DNA from: a virus
Reading direction: 5' to 3' (one strand)
IMG/VR virus record: IMGVR_UViG_3300050821_003737
Span: 1-33,473 of that record
DNA length: 33,473 bases
The translations under genes were made by a program, and so were the position numbers. Numbering within the stretch: position 1 is the stretch's first letter; each line of letters starts with the position of its first letter. Positions 1 through 5,439 of the stretch are shown here, in pieces. A model generated the notes under the pieces. The model was given only the letters and a program-made list of their open reading frames with translations. It did no database searches and was not told where the DNA came from.

Positions 1-241
1 CACCTTTCAGTTGCAAAATACGCGACGTGGAGAAACCAGTGATCGCGACGATCTCGGAGTTCTCGAAACCACGTGCGACCATCATGGCGAGCCGACGATG
101 GTGCTCACGGAGCTTCTGCGGGCGCCCTTGATCCGGTCGCTTCTCCATAAGCACAGCAAGGTCCTCACGCGTGAGCGGGCGCACCGCGATTATATTCGGC
201 TTGCGATCAAGGCGGCCTCGATGTAGCACTGGCGCGTTCAT
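1..241 (-). CDS. HTH DNA-binding protein, possibly small terminase subunit (3' end outside window)
   Basis: Reading leftward from the ATG at 241-239, the frame stays open to the window edge, giving about 80 residues that begin MNAPVLHRGRLDR. Residues ~54-80 read as a helix-turn-helix (RGFENSEIVAITGFSTSRIL), preceded by a basic linker (RPQKLREHHRRLAMMVA). I recall small terminase subunits of rhizobial phages having this arrangement, with the HTH following an HHR-like helix, so DNA packaging is a candidate role. The missing C-terminus prevents a firm call, and a transcriptional regulator is the alternative. Its ATG overlaps the TGA of the upstream GIY-YIG gene (ATGA), so translation is probably coupled. 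Confidence 0.6.
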   Translation of the reverse strand, partial: MNAPVLHRGRLDRKPNIIAVRPLTREDLAVLMEKRPDQGRPQKLREHHRRLAMMVARGFENSEIVAITGFSTSRILQLKG

Positions 242-630
242 ATTCGTCTGCGGATTCTTGGTTCAGGATCACGTTCGGCAACGAAGGGCATTAGCTCTAC
301 AAGCAAAGCTGAGATGTCTGGCGACGGCTGTCTAGGCATATGCCGAATATTGTATCGTGGCTGGTACCGTTTGATCATCTCGATCTCTACCTCGTCCAGC
401 TTATGCCAAGGACAAGGCATGATCCAAATAGCATCAAACAACATCGACTTCACTTCACGAACCTTGCCCCCCACGAAAGCTTTCTTCTTCCCCCACCCAC
501 CCCTATGCTGATTAATCCGCAATAGCGGAAGCTTACTTTGCCCTACATACACGACCCTTCCCTCACGCACAAGCGCGTAGATCGCAGCATGCAAAAGCAT
601 GGTTACATCGACAAATCCCTCCAATTCCAT
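238..630 (-). CDS. GIY-YIG family endonuclease
   Basis: The 130-aa protein carries a GIY-YIG nuclease core: A-I-Y at 16-18, V-Y-V-G at 27-30, R38 with H42 in the following helix, and the acidic helix E82/E84 leading to Y-Q-P-R-Y-N at 89-94. In this family the tyrosines, arginine and glutamate cut DNA; free-standing small phage versions are usually homing or repair nucleases. A GGGAG lies 9 nt before the ATG. A promoter with TTGACT and TATTCT stands directly upstream on the minus strand. The protein ends in IRRRI, a tail shared with three unrelated proteins in this window, here encoded without any AGGAGG. Confidence 0.8.
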   Translation of the reverse strand: MELEGFVDVTMLLHAAIYALVREGRVVYVGQSKLPLLRINQHRGGWGKKKAFVGGKVREVKSMLFDAIWIMPCPWHKLDEVEIEMIKRYQPRYNIRHMPRQPSPDISALLVELMPFVAERDPEPRIRRRI

Positions 631-656
631 CTTAGAATTCTCCCATCATACCCTTT

Positions 657-685
657 AGAATATACCCTTCGATTGCAAAAGTCAA
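657..685 (-). promoter_or_regulatory. sigma70-type promoter for the GIY-YIG operon
   Basis: On the minus strand, TTGACT (685-680) is followed by a 17-nt spacer and TATTCT (662-657). A second TATGAT hexamer lies at 650-645, just before the GGGAG ribosome-binding site. The -35 is part of a recurrent TTGACTTT element also seen at 1675, 4199 and 8099. Confidence 0.75.
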
Positions 686-781
686 TACCTCCACAATTCT
701 CAATTCCGCAAATATTTTTGTAATAGGCCCGTTCTTGGAAATTACATTTTTAGCGTGGAGCAATACTGCGCCCGCACGCGA

Positions 782-821
782 GACAAAATTTTGGCCCCCC
801 GCCCGTCGAAGGCGAGAGGCC
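782..821 (-). terminator. GC-rich hairpin, candidate terminator
   Basis: GGCC (793-796) pairs with GGCC (818-821), and CGCC (800-803) with GGCG (811-814), separated by a symmetric 3x3 internal loop. On the minus strand the hairpin is followed by AAAATTTTGT. It lies after the 857-1129 gene and before the next minus-strand promoter. The interrupted U-run makes it a weak intrinsic terminator. A second perfect hairpin, ATCTGGCAT (835-843) with ATGCCAGAT (849-857), sits directly after that gene's stop. Confidence 0.4.
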
Positions 822-856
822 GGGGAAGCGTGGCATCTGGCATGTGGTATGCCAGA

Positions 857-1129
857 TCAGTCCTTCGTGGCGAGCATGTGCTCATTCGCGGTGATGAATG
901 CACGGATCACATCAGCCGAGCCGAGCAGGCGCTCCCATTGCGAGCGATAGAGCGTGATCGGGAAGCGGCCAAGGCCATAGATGCTAATCGCGCCGGAAGT
1001 GCCAGTGCCATCGGCCTTAGGCGCGGTGACTTTGATCGTGATCTTCCGCTCGCTGGCTTTCTGTGCAGCCATGAGTTGTTCGATCAATTGCTCACGAGTG
1101 AGTTCGTTCAGGTTGCGGAGGATTGCCAT
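857..1129 (-). CDS. conserved small phage protein (YGLGRFPITLYRSQWERLL type)
   Basis: A 90-aa protein starting MAILRNLNELTREQL. The N-terminal ~25 residues form a charged helix, followed by a beta-rich part (KITIKVTAPKADGTG) and a signature YGLGRFPITLYRSQWERLL at about 53-71. I recall this signature from many short proteins of phages and prophages of Gram-negative bacteria, where it has no assigned function. The start is chosen because AAGGAG lies 9 nt upstream of the ATG at 1129 and the sequence turns protein-like only from there; the open frame extends further upstream without a good start. It is the first gene of the leftward block facing the divergent control region. Confidence 0.75.
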   Translation of the reverse strand: MAILRNLNELTREQLIEQLMAAQKASERKITIKVTAPKADGTGTSGAISIYGLGRFPITLYRSQWERLLGSADVIRAFITANEHMLATKD

Positions 1130-1338
1130 GGTGTTGCTCCTTAGTCGCAGATTGGCGTGATTGCCTTGGCGACAATCCCATAATGAGCGCCAATTGTGGC
1201 AAATTCGTGGCGCTTCGATCACAAGGCCGTGATGGTGCGCTGCGATACTGTTGTGCGGTGCGAACGCTGCGAGTGCAATGCAACATCGTTCATTCCATTC
1301 CCTCCCCACGCTTCGTCACAACAAGACCTGCACTCGAC

Positions 1339-1621
1339 ATCCTCATACCATCCTCATACTACCCTCATGTCTCTTCATTGCCTCATTGGCAAAGCCATGT
1401 CGTCCGGTGCCCTCTCCCTCCCTAGTACCGCATCCGTCCCTATCCGGATCGTTCTGGTCCCTTCTGTCCATTTCTGTCTACACATATATACGACAACAGA
1501 CAGAGCAGGCAAGAGGGCAAGGGACAGGACGCATACATGGGGCAGGGGAAGGGACACAGGGCTTGGGGATGCCAATCAGTGAATGAGGATAGAATCGAGG
1601 TAGTATGAGGCAGGTATGAGA
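1339..1621. repeat. large imperfect inverted repeat in divergent control region
   Basis: The 1130-1712 interval has no convincing gene. The reverse complement of 1339-1390 aligns with 1571-1621 over about 50 nt at roughly 75-80% identity by eye, including the shared string GAGG-TAGTATGAGG and the outer GGTATGAG. Both arms are equidistant from a centre near 1480. The inner flanks are pyrimidine-rich to the left and purine-rich to the right, so both outward transcripts would begin with G/A-rich leaders. It separates the leftward and rightward gene blocks. Confidence 0.6.
1473..1504. promoter_or_regulatory. central dyad TCTGTCT-18 nt-AGACAGA around TATATA
   Basis: TCTGTCT at 1473-1479 and AGACAGA at 1498-1504 form a 7-bp inverted repeat around an AT-rich core containing TATATA (1485-1490). 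It is at the symmetry centre of the larger inverted repeat. It could be a regulator site, a bidirectional start region or a melting element; the sequence alone does not decide. Confidence 0.45.
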
Positions 1622-1622
1622 G

Positions 1623-1643
1623 TAACGATAGCGAGAATCGTTA
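1623..1643. promoter_or_regulatory. operator-like 21-bp dyad
   Basis: TAACGAT (1623-1629) and ATCGTTA (1637-1643) form a perfect 7-7-7 dyad. It lies 31 bp upstream of the -35 box at 1675, a plausible place for a phage repressor or activator to bind. No regulator gene in the window can be linked to it. Confidence 0.5.
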
Positions 1644-1674
1644 GTGATTGGGTGCGGAGTGGGGAAATGAACCG

Positions 1675-1703
1675 TTGACTTTGCGAGGGAAATGGTGTAT
1701 GAT
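1675..1703 (+). promoter_or_regulatory. sigma70-type early promoter
   Basis: TTGACT (1675-1680), 17-nt spacer, TATGAT (1698-1703). It is the first rightward promoter after the divergent control region. The expected transcription start near 1710 is only about three bases before the ATG at 1713. Confidence 0.8.
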
Positions 1704-1712
1704 GTAGGGACA

Positions 1713-1871
1713 ATGGAAATCGAGTATGACTCCGGCCCGAGGCTTGGTTGCCAAACACTGGATGGCTTGTATGGACGATACCAGCATGGACTATCACAGC
1801 TTCGAGAGTGGCGGCTCGGCATTCCGCATCACGAAAAATTGATTTGTGTTGCGGTGCAAAATGCGGTATGA
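1713..1871 (+). CDS. small hypothetical protein, possibly leaderless
   Basis: ATG at 1713 opens a 52-codon frame (MEIEYDSGPRLGCQTLDGLY...) ending at TGA 1869-1871. I do not recognise the protein. It contains no membrane segment and is mildly basic in its second half. It is supported by position, immediately after a strong promoter, and by the ATGA overlap with the next ORF. There is no Shine-Dalgarno sequence and almost no 5' leader, so translation would be leaderless. It could instead be an untranslated leader for the downstream ORFs. Confidence 0.45.
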   Translation: MEIEYDSGPRLGCQTLDGLYGRYQHGLSQLREWRLGIPHHEKLICVAVQNAV

Positions 1872-1984
1872 TTACAGCGATGATATCAGCAGGGGCTTGG
1901 ACTATGAGACTAGAACTCGCCTTCATCCTTACCGCAATAGCGCTCGAAGCCTTGCTTTGGGTGCCGATCTTGGGAGATTTCTGA
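1868..1984 (+). CDS. 38-aa membrane peptide
   Basis: Starting at the ATG that overlaps the previous stop (ATGA), this frame encodes MITAMISAGAWTMRLELAFI followed by a hydrophobic stretch LTAIALEALLWVPIL. A single transmembrane helix at about residues 15-35 is likely. The stop overlaps the next start (TGATG), so three tiny genes are chained. Small early membrane peptides in phages often interfere with the host envelope or exclude other phages, but nothing here proves a role. Confidence 0.45.
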   Translation: MITAMISAGAWTMRLELAFILTAIALEALLWVPILGDF

Positions 1985-2199
1985 TGACGCCAAGTGTCAG
2001 AATGGAAGCGATACGTATCGCAAGAGCAATGATAAAGCAAACCATACGAGACATGCTGGCGAGTGCGAATGGCACAAACCTACGTAATCGTAACTCTGCG
2101 AAGCGATGGTTGGTTGCCAAACGCAGGTATCCATATGCCTCGGATCGGCAGATCAATCGGCAACATCGTGAGCGACAGCGGAGTGTAGCCCAAGCCTAA
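1984..2199 (+). CDS. small basic hypothetical protein
   Basis: A 71-aa very basic protein (MTPSVRMEAIRIARAMIKQT...), rich in Arg and Lys, with a helical N-terminal half and a C-terminus full of R, Q and N. GGGAG lies 7 nt before the ATG, which overlaps the previous stop. The basic composition suggests nucleic-acid binding, but no family is recognised. Its stop codon directly abuts the hammerhead ribozyme at 2201, so the ribozyme would cut its mRNA away from the downstream message. Confidence 0.5.
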   Translation: MTPSVRMEAIRIARAMIKQTIRDMLASANGTNLRNRNSAKRWLVAKRRYPYASDRQINRQHRERQRSVAQA

Positions 2200-2200
2200 A

Positions 2201-2254
2201 GGCCGAAAGGGGCATACTCGCCCCTCCACAGGTTAGTCCTGTGCTGATGAGGCC
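2201..2254 (+). ncRNA. hammerhead ribozyme, type II topology
   Basis: All core elements are present in circularly permuted type II order, with stem II open. Stem II is GGCC 2201-2204 paired with GGCC 2251-2254. GAAA is at 2205-2208. Stem III is GGGGC 2209-2213 with GCCCC 2220-2224, loop of 6. U2225 pairs with A2208 and C2226 is the cleavage-site nucleotide. Stem I is CACAGG 2227-2232 with CCTGTG 2238-2243, loop TTAGT. CTGATGA is at 2244-2250. Cleavage is predicted between 2226 and 2227, between the stop at 2199 and the ATG at 2349. A 9-bp direct repeat CCAAGCCTA flanks the element (2190-2198 and 2253-2261). Confidence 0.85.
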
Positions 2255-2348
2255 AAGCCTACAACGCAACGCAAAGTGCTCTCCGCACACGGCAACGCAA
2301 CGTAGCGAGTGCAGATCAGAACCAAGCTACCAGTTACTAGAGGTACCA

Positions 2349-3044
2349 ATGACTGATACAACGGTTGAACCCGACACGGCCGATGCAGGAGTGAAGAAGC
2401 TCCTCACCATCGAAATCCGTGCCAAATGCGGCTCTGTTGACGTGGACGTAGATCAGCTTCCCATCGAAGTGTACGAATACGCTTTGAAGGTAGGCCTCGA
2501 AGCCATCATCAACAAAGTCGGCATGTCCAAGATCGCCACTGGCATCACCAAGCTCACTGGCAAGGAAGCCGAGACCGCCAAGGCCAAGGTCGTCGAGCAA
2601 GCCCAAAAGAACGTAGCCGCTCTCTACGACGGCTCGATCAAGGGGATGCGTTCGGCAACCAAGCGCGCAGGTGTGGTCAACACCGAAGCCATGCGCCTCG
2701 CAAAGGCAATGGTCAAGGAGTTGCTCAGGTCAAACGGCTACAAGATCAGTGCCTTCGATGCCAAGGAACTGACGGCGATGGCCAAGGAAGTCTTGGCGGC
2801 GAACCCAGATATCTACAAGAAGGCCGAGGCCAATCTTGCGGAACGCTCGGCAACGCCGGTCAAGGGCTTTGATCTCAAGAAGATGCTTGGGACCAAGGCT
2901 GACGATGAGTCGTTCAAGGCCAAGCCGAAGGTTCCACCGAAGCCGAAGGCTAAGGGCGAAGGGAAACCGCTGTCAGCGAAGCAAGCGGGCATGGTTGCGC
3001 CGCGGACTAAGCCGACAGAGGGCCACAAGCCGACGGCGCATTAA
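2349..3044 (+). CDS. hypothetical early protein with Lys/Pro-rich tail
   Basis: A 231-aa protein beginning MTDTTVEPDTADAGVKKLL. A short acidic N-terminus is followed by a mixed alpha/beta region (LTIEIRAKCGSVDVDVDQLP), then a long helical Ala/Lys-rich region to about 180, and a C-terminus rich in K and P (KAKPKVPPKPKAKGEGK). No known domain is recognised. The tail looks disordered and suited to binding DNA, RNA or an acidic partner. The ATG at 2349 is chosen over the GTG at 2241 because AGAGGT lies just upstream and the 2241 start would lie inside the ribozyme. The 95-nt leader holds two copies of CAACGCAACG flanking a small hairpin. Confidence 0.7.
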   Translation: MTDTTVEPDTADAGVKKLLTIEIRAKCGSVDVDVDQLPIEVYEYALKVGLEAIINKVGMSKIATGITKLTGKEAETAKAKVVEQAQKNVAALYDGSIKGMRSATKRAGVVNTEAMRLAKAMVKELLRSNGYKISAFDAKELTAMAKEVLAANPDIYKKAEANLAERSATPVKGFDLKKMLGTKADDESFKAKPKVPPKPKAKGEGKPLSAKQAGMVAPRTKPTEGHKPTAH

Positions 3045-3060
3045 GCACATTCAGAAATGC

Positions 3061-3228
3061 CCTAGATCAAAAACGGACGCCATGCCATAACCGCGTATGA
3101 TCTAGGAGAGCTTTGGCGCCGGTAGTGCCAAGCCGGGAGCACCTAATGCTAGAGCGGGTAGCCGCTGACAACAAAAGCATCAAGGCCTCCCGGTTCTTCC
3201 CTTCCTTAAGTGTGGCATCCCTGCCACA
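3061..3228 (+). ncRNA. highly structured 5' leader of unknown class
   Basis: The gap 3045-3246 holds no gene but several nested helices. CCTAGATCA 3061-3069 pairs with TGATCTAGG 3098-3106. CCGGGAG 3133-3139 pairs with CTCCCGG 3187-3193 and encloses CCT 3142-3144/AGG 3183-3185, ATGCT 3146-3150/AGCAT 3176-3180 and AGCGG 3153-3157/CCGCT 3162-3166, the last with a GTAG loop. A separate hairpin TGTGGCA 3211-3217/TGCCACA 3222-3228 lies just before the ribosome-binding site of the 3247 gene. It does not match a ribozyme or riboswitch that I can name. Confidence 0.55.
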
Positions 3229-3246
3229 ATAAATCGGAGAAAAGCC

Positions 3247-3969
3247 ATGACTGGTGAAAAGATTAATTCCTTGGTTGGCGACTTGGTTGCCATGGCAAGG
3301 GCGATGGAACAACAGCCTGAACTTGAACAGCGCATACGTGATCTTGAGAGCAATGCGACAAAGTTAGCGCAGGCCAATGTTGCTCTCGAAGACTCCAACA
3401 ACATCCTCCGCTCCCATATCGACGAACTGAACCTCAAGATCGGGGAGGTGACTCGTGAGCGAGACGATGCTTCCTTTCGCGTCTTGGAGACGGAAGACAA
3501 GGCTGCTCAGGCGCTCGATCTGTGCAAGACTTTGCAGACTGGCTTGGGGCAGGTGATTGCGAAGCTTGAGCCGCCGAAGGCTGAGCCTGTTACCATAGAT
3601 CAATTTGGCTCTGGCTACACGCAGGCGGTTGTAGGCGAAGCCCTACGAAGCCAGCCTGAGGTAAGCGTGTCACAGGACCCTACTACTGCAAGCATACAGG
3701 AACCTATTGGTGGTACTGTGGATTTGCAGAATGCGCCAAGGAACGAAGATGCTTTCTATGGAATGGGTCAGAGTGACCCTCTCCCTACTTCGACGGTCGA
3801 GTCAACGAGTGGCGAGATCGGACAACAGGGCAGTTCTGTAAACGTCCCGCCGCCTAATGGGCCGTATACTGGCAAGCGTTGGTCTGAGCTTCCACAGGAT
3901 CAGCGTTGGGGATTGAGCTATAGCATATGGCTCGACGGTGGAGGCACTTACGAAGGCTGGAACGGCTAA
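3247..3969 (+). CDS. coiled-coil hypothetical protein
   Basis: A 240-aa protein. Residues ~20-110 form a long coiled coil (ELEQRIRDLESNATKLAQAN..., heptads of L/I/V with charged residues), followed by a low-complexity Ser/Thr/Pro/Gln segment (~115-205) and a C-terminal patch YTGKRWSELPQDQRWGLSYS with aromatic residues. No family is recognised; the layout suggests an oligomeric scaffold or adaptor. CGGAG lies 9 nt before the ATG. A strong intrinsic terminator follows, so it ends the first early transcription unit. Confidence 0.7.
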   Translation: MTGEKINSLVGDLVAMARAMEQQPELEQRIRDLESNATKLAQANVALEDSNNILRSHIDELNLKIGEVTRERDDASFRVLETEDKAAQALDLCKTLQTGLGQVIAKLEPPKAEPVTIDQFGSGYTQAVVGEALRSQPEVSVSQDPTTASIQEPIGGTVDLQNAPRNEDAFYGMGQSDPLPTSTVESTSGEIGQQGSSVNVPPPNGPYTGKRWSELPQDQRWGLSYSIWLDGGGTYEGWNG

Positions 3970-3979
3970 CAAACAATCC

Positions 3980-4015
3980 TTGGGGCAGGGCCAAATCGCT
4001 CTGCCCCAACTTTTT
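3980..4015 (+). terminator. Rho-independent terminator
   Basis: TTGGGGCAG (3980-3988) pairs with CTGCCCCAA (4001-4009), followed by CTTTTTG. It comes right after the 3247-3969 gene. Confidence 0.85.
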
Positions 4016-4040
4016 GATTTGGACATTTAGGAGAGAAGTC

Positions 4041-4202
4041 ATGAGCACTAACATAATCATCATAGCCATAAAGCGCCTGAACGAAATACTCAGAGACAAA
4101 ACAATTAGCATGAATGTACGTCATCATGCTCTTAGTGCCAAGATTTCATTGGAGCTATTGAATGAAGCTCTTTGCAATCAGCCCTCACCAGACAACACTT
4201 GA
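4041..4202 (+). CDS. 53-aa hypothetical protein
   Basis: Starts at ATG 4041 behind AGGAGAGAAG and encodes MSTNIIIIAIKRLNEILRDK..., a short, mainly helical protein ending QPSPDNT. No family is recognised. It lies between a terminator and a new promoter whose -35 box overlaps its stop codon, so it may depend on read-through or on a promoter I could not identify. Confidence 0.5.
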   Translation: MSTNIIIIAIKRLNEILRDKTISMNVRHHALSAKISLELLNEALCNQPSPDNT

Positions 4203-4227
4203 CTTTCGCACCTGGAAATGTTATAAT
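4199..4227 (+). promoter_or_regulatory. strong sigma70-type promoter
   Basis: TTGACT (4199-4204), 17-nt spacer, TATAAT (4222-4227). A second TATAAT sits at 4231-4236, then AAGGAG serves as the ribosome-binding site of the 4251 gene. The context TTGACTTTCG and TATAxTAGGTATA is shared with the promoter at 8099. It probably drives the small-gene array. Confidence 0.9.
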
Positions 4228-4250
4228 AGGTATAATAAGGAGATCGTTCG

Positions 4251-4436
4251 ATGGAACACGATTGTAAATTAACCTTAGACACTACTGAGCTTGAATACTA
4301 TCTTGAAACAGGTGAAATGCATCGTGACATGGATAAGTGCTTTGAAACCATGTTAGAGCTTGCACGTAAACGCAACGGCAAAGTGGTTTGCCTATTCACG
4401 GTTCATAAGGCCGAGAATGAGGAGGCTGAAGAATGA
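4251..4436 (+). CDS. 61-aa acidic hypothetical protein
   Basis: First gene after the promoter at 4199, with AAGGAG upstream. The protein MEHDCKLTLDTTELEYYLET... is acidic, with helices and a short beta stretch GKVVCLFTVH near its end. Not recognised. Its stop overlaps the next start (ATGA). Confidence 0.65.
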   Translation: MEHDCKLTLDTTELEYYLETGEMHRDMDKCFETMLELARKRNGKVVCLFTVHKAENEEAEE

Positions 4437-4603
4437 CCGCCTACGCCATCTTCCGCCAATGGTGCCTTGACCACGGCCAAGTCCCTTGCACCGAAGACTT
4501 CTTCCACAAGGCCACGCCACACTACGCGCTTGACGAGCCAGACTTCCGTGCGGATCAGCGAGAGATTGACCGCGAGAGAAGGGAGGGGTGGGCGTATGAC
4601 TGA
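4433..4603 (+). CDS. 56-aa hypothetical protein
   Basis: Starts in an ATGA overlap at 4433. The 56-aa protein MTAYAIFRQWCLDHGQVPCT... is rich in aromatic and charged residues, with no membrane segment and no known motif. GGAGGCTGAAGA upstream supplies the ribosome-binding site. It overlaps the following gene by 8 nt. Confidence 0.6.
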   Translation: MTAYAIFRQWCLDHGQVPCTEDFFHKATPHYALDEPDFRADQREIDRERREGWAYD

Positions 4604-4784
4604 ACGCTATAAGGTTAGCACACGCAACGAAGAAATTGAACATACCTGCTGCTATGATTGTTGCATTGTCGATTTGCATGAGCCTTACAAATATCGACCG
4701 GGCACCTTCACCTGTGTTGCCGAGTTCAAGGAATACGCCCTTGCAGAACAAACCTGCAAGCTGCTGAATGAGGCTCAGCCATGA
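4596..4784 (+). CDS. 62-aa Cys-rich hypothetical protein
   Basis: MTERYKVSTRNEEIEHTCCY... has two closely spaced CC-type pairs (TCCYDCC at 17-23) plus two further cysteines, suggesting a metal-binding or small redox fold. No family is recognised. GGGAGGGG lies upstream of the ATG. It overlaps the genes on both sides, and its end overlaps the next start (ATGA). Confidence 0.6.
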   Translation: MTERYKVSTRNEEIEHTCCYDCCIVDLHEPYKYRPGTFTCVAEFKEYALAEQTCKLLNEAQP

Positions 4785-5248
4785 CCTTCCTCTACCTCTG
4801 CCGCACCGACGGCGATCAATATCGAATGGTCAAGATGACCAGCCTGAGCGAGGTTGAGTCGTCCTATCTCTGTTCAGAGACGCATTGCGAATGTCCGGCA
4901 GGTGTCCGGCCTACCTGCCGCCATCGTGAAATGCTCCCTCGATTCATCCAACGCAACGCAATCAACACCGGCTGGGGATTTGATTATGATCGTGGTGGCT
5001 GGGTGCAGACAGAGTATGGATCAACGGATGAGCCCATCTCTGATCCCTATTCACACTTGCATTTGAGTGATGGCAAGTACAAAGGGCAACACCTTAACAC
5101 TCCAATATACGAAGTAGAGAACATTCAAGAACCAGCCCTCGCGGTGGAATTGGTAGACACAACGGTCTCAAAAACCGTCACTCCTGCGGGTTCGAGTCCC
5201 GCCGAGGGCACCAAACCAAAGGCATTGTTTATCAGGAGGCGTATATGA
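4781..5248 (+). CDS. SWIM-like zinc-finger protein whose frame runs through a tRNA
   Basis: The 155-aa frame carries C36-E-C38-P-A-G...C46-R-H48, a CxC-x7-CxH pattern like a SWIM zinc finger, followed by REMLPRF and an aromatic stretch TGWGFDYDRGGW. I recall short phage proteins with a CPAG...CRHR...MLPRF signature; their role is unknown, possibly nucleic-acid binding. From about residue 119 the frame is the tRNA-Leu sequence read as protein, with no stop until the terminal LFIRRRI. That tail holds the AGGAGG ribosome-binding site of the next gene. Either the tRNA was inserted into the end of the gene, or the frame is open by chance after a lost stop. Confidence 0.65.
   Translation: MTFLYLCRTDGDQYRMVKMTSLSEVESSYLCSETHCECPAGVRPTCRHREMLPRFIQRNAINTGWGFDYDRGGWVQTEYGSTDEPISDPYSHLHLSDGKYKGQHLNTPIYEVENIQEPALAVELVDTTVSKTVTPAGSSPAEGTKPKALFIRRRI
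5135..5213 (+). tRNA. tRNA-Leu, anticodon CAA
   Basis: Acceptor stem GCCCTCG 5135-5141 with CGAGGGC 5203-5209, discriminator A5210 and encoded CCA 5211-5213. Anticodon stem ACGGT 5162-5166/ACCGT 5174-5178 with loop CTCAAAA gives anticodon CAA (5169-5171), reading UUG. T-arm GCGGG/CCCGC with TTCGAGT. The D-arm GGTGGAATTGGTAGACAC is typical of tRNA-Leu. The variable region is only 7 nt (5179-5185), lacking the long variable arm normal for leucine tRNAs. Confidence 0.93.
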
Positions 5249-5439
5249 CAGACATTAAGCTTATCCATAAATCCTCTCGCTATTCCGACAAGATTGTATC
5301 GAGAATGAATACAATTACACGTCAACAGTTCGAAGATTACATTCGTAGTGTTATATTTGATTGCTGGAAAGATGCTTTTGCTGCTGGTTATAGTGCGGCG
5401 TTAAATGCTGGTCCACATAAAGAGGACATGGGAAAATGA
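5245..5439 (+). CDS. 64-aa hypothetical protein
   Basis: ATG at 5245 overlaps the previous stop, with AGGAGG 5 nt before it. The 64-aa protein MTDIKLIHKSSRYSDKIVSR... has a helical centre with aromatic residues (FEDYIRSVIFDCWKDAFAAG) and an Ala-rich end. It is AT-richer than its neighbours. Not recognised. Confidence 0.65.
   Translation: MTDIKLIHKSSRYSDKIVSRMNTITRQQFEDYIRSVIFDCWKDAFAAGYSAALNAGPHKEDMGK

Noticed and set aside
11-226. Plus-strand 71-codon frame at the left edge
   Set aside because: The opposite strand encodes a convincing HTH protein coupled to the GIY-YIG gene; the plus frame has no ribosome-binding site or protein-like pattern.
1151-1194. ATTGGCG...CGCCAAT inverted repeat with a 30-nt loop
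   Set aside because: Seven base pairs across a long loop is weak; it may be part of a leader but is not worth a separate call.
1130-1712. Several 60-150-codon frames on both strands of the control region
   Set aside because: Their translations are low complexity (many P, S, H, R), mutually overlapping, and lie over the inverted repeat and promoter; none has good start signals or a recognisable pattern.
3133-3193. Possible twister-like ribozyme (CCTAA...ACAAAAGCAT...AGG)
   Set aside because: A few nucleotides recall twister, but the conserved GCC-type internal segment and pseudoknot partners are not visible. Kept as an unclassified structure.
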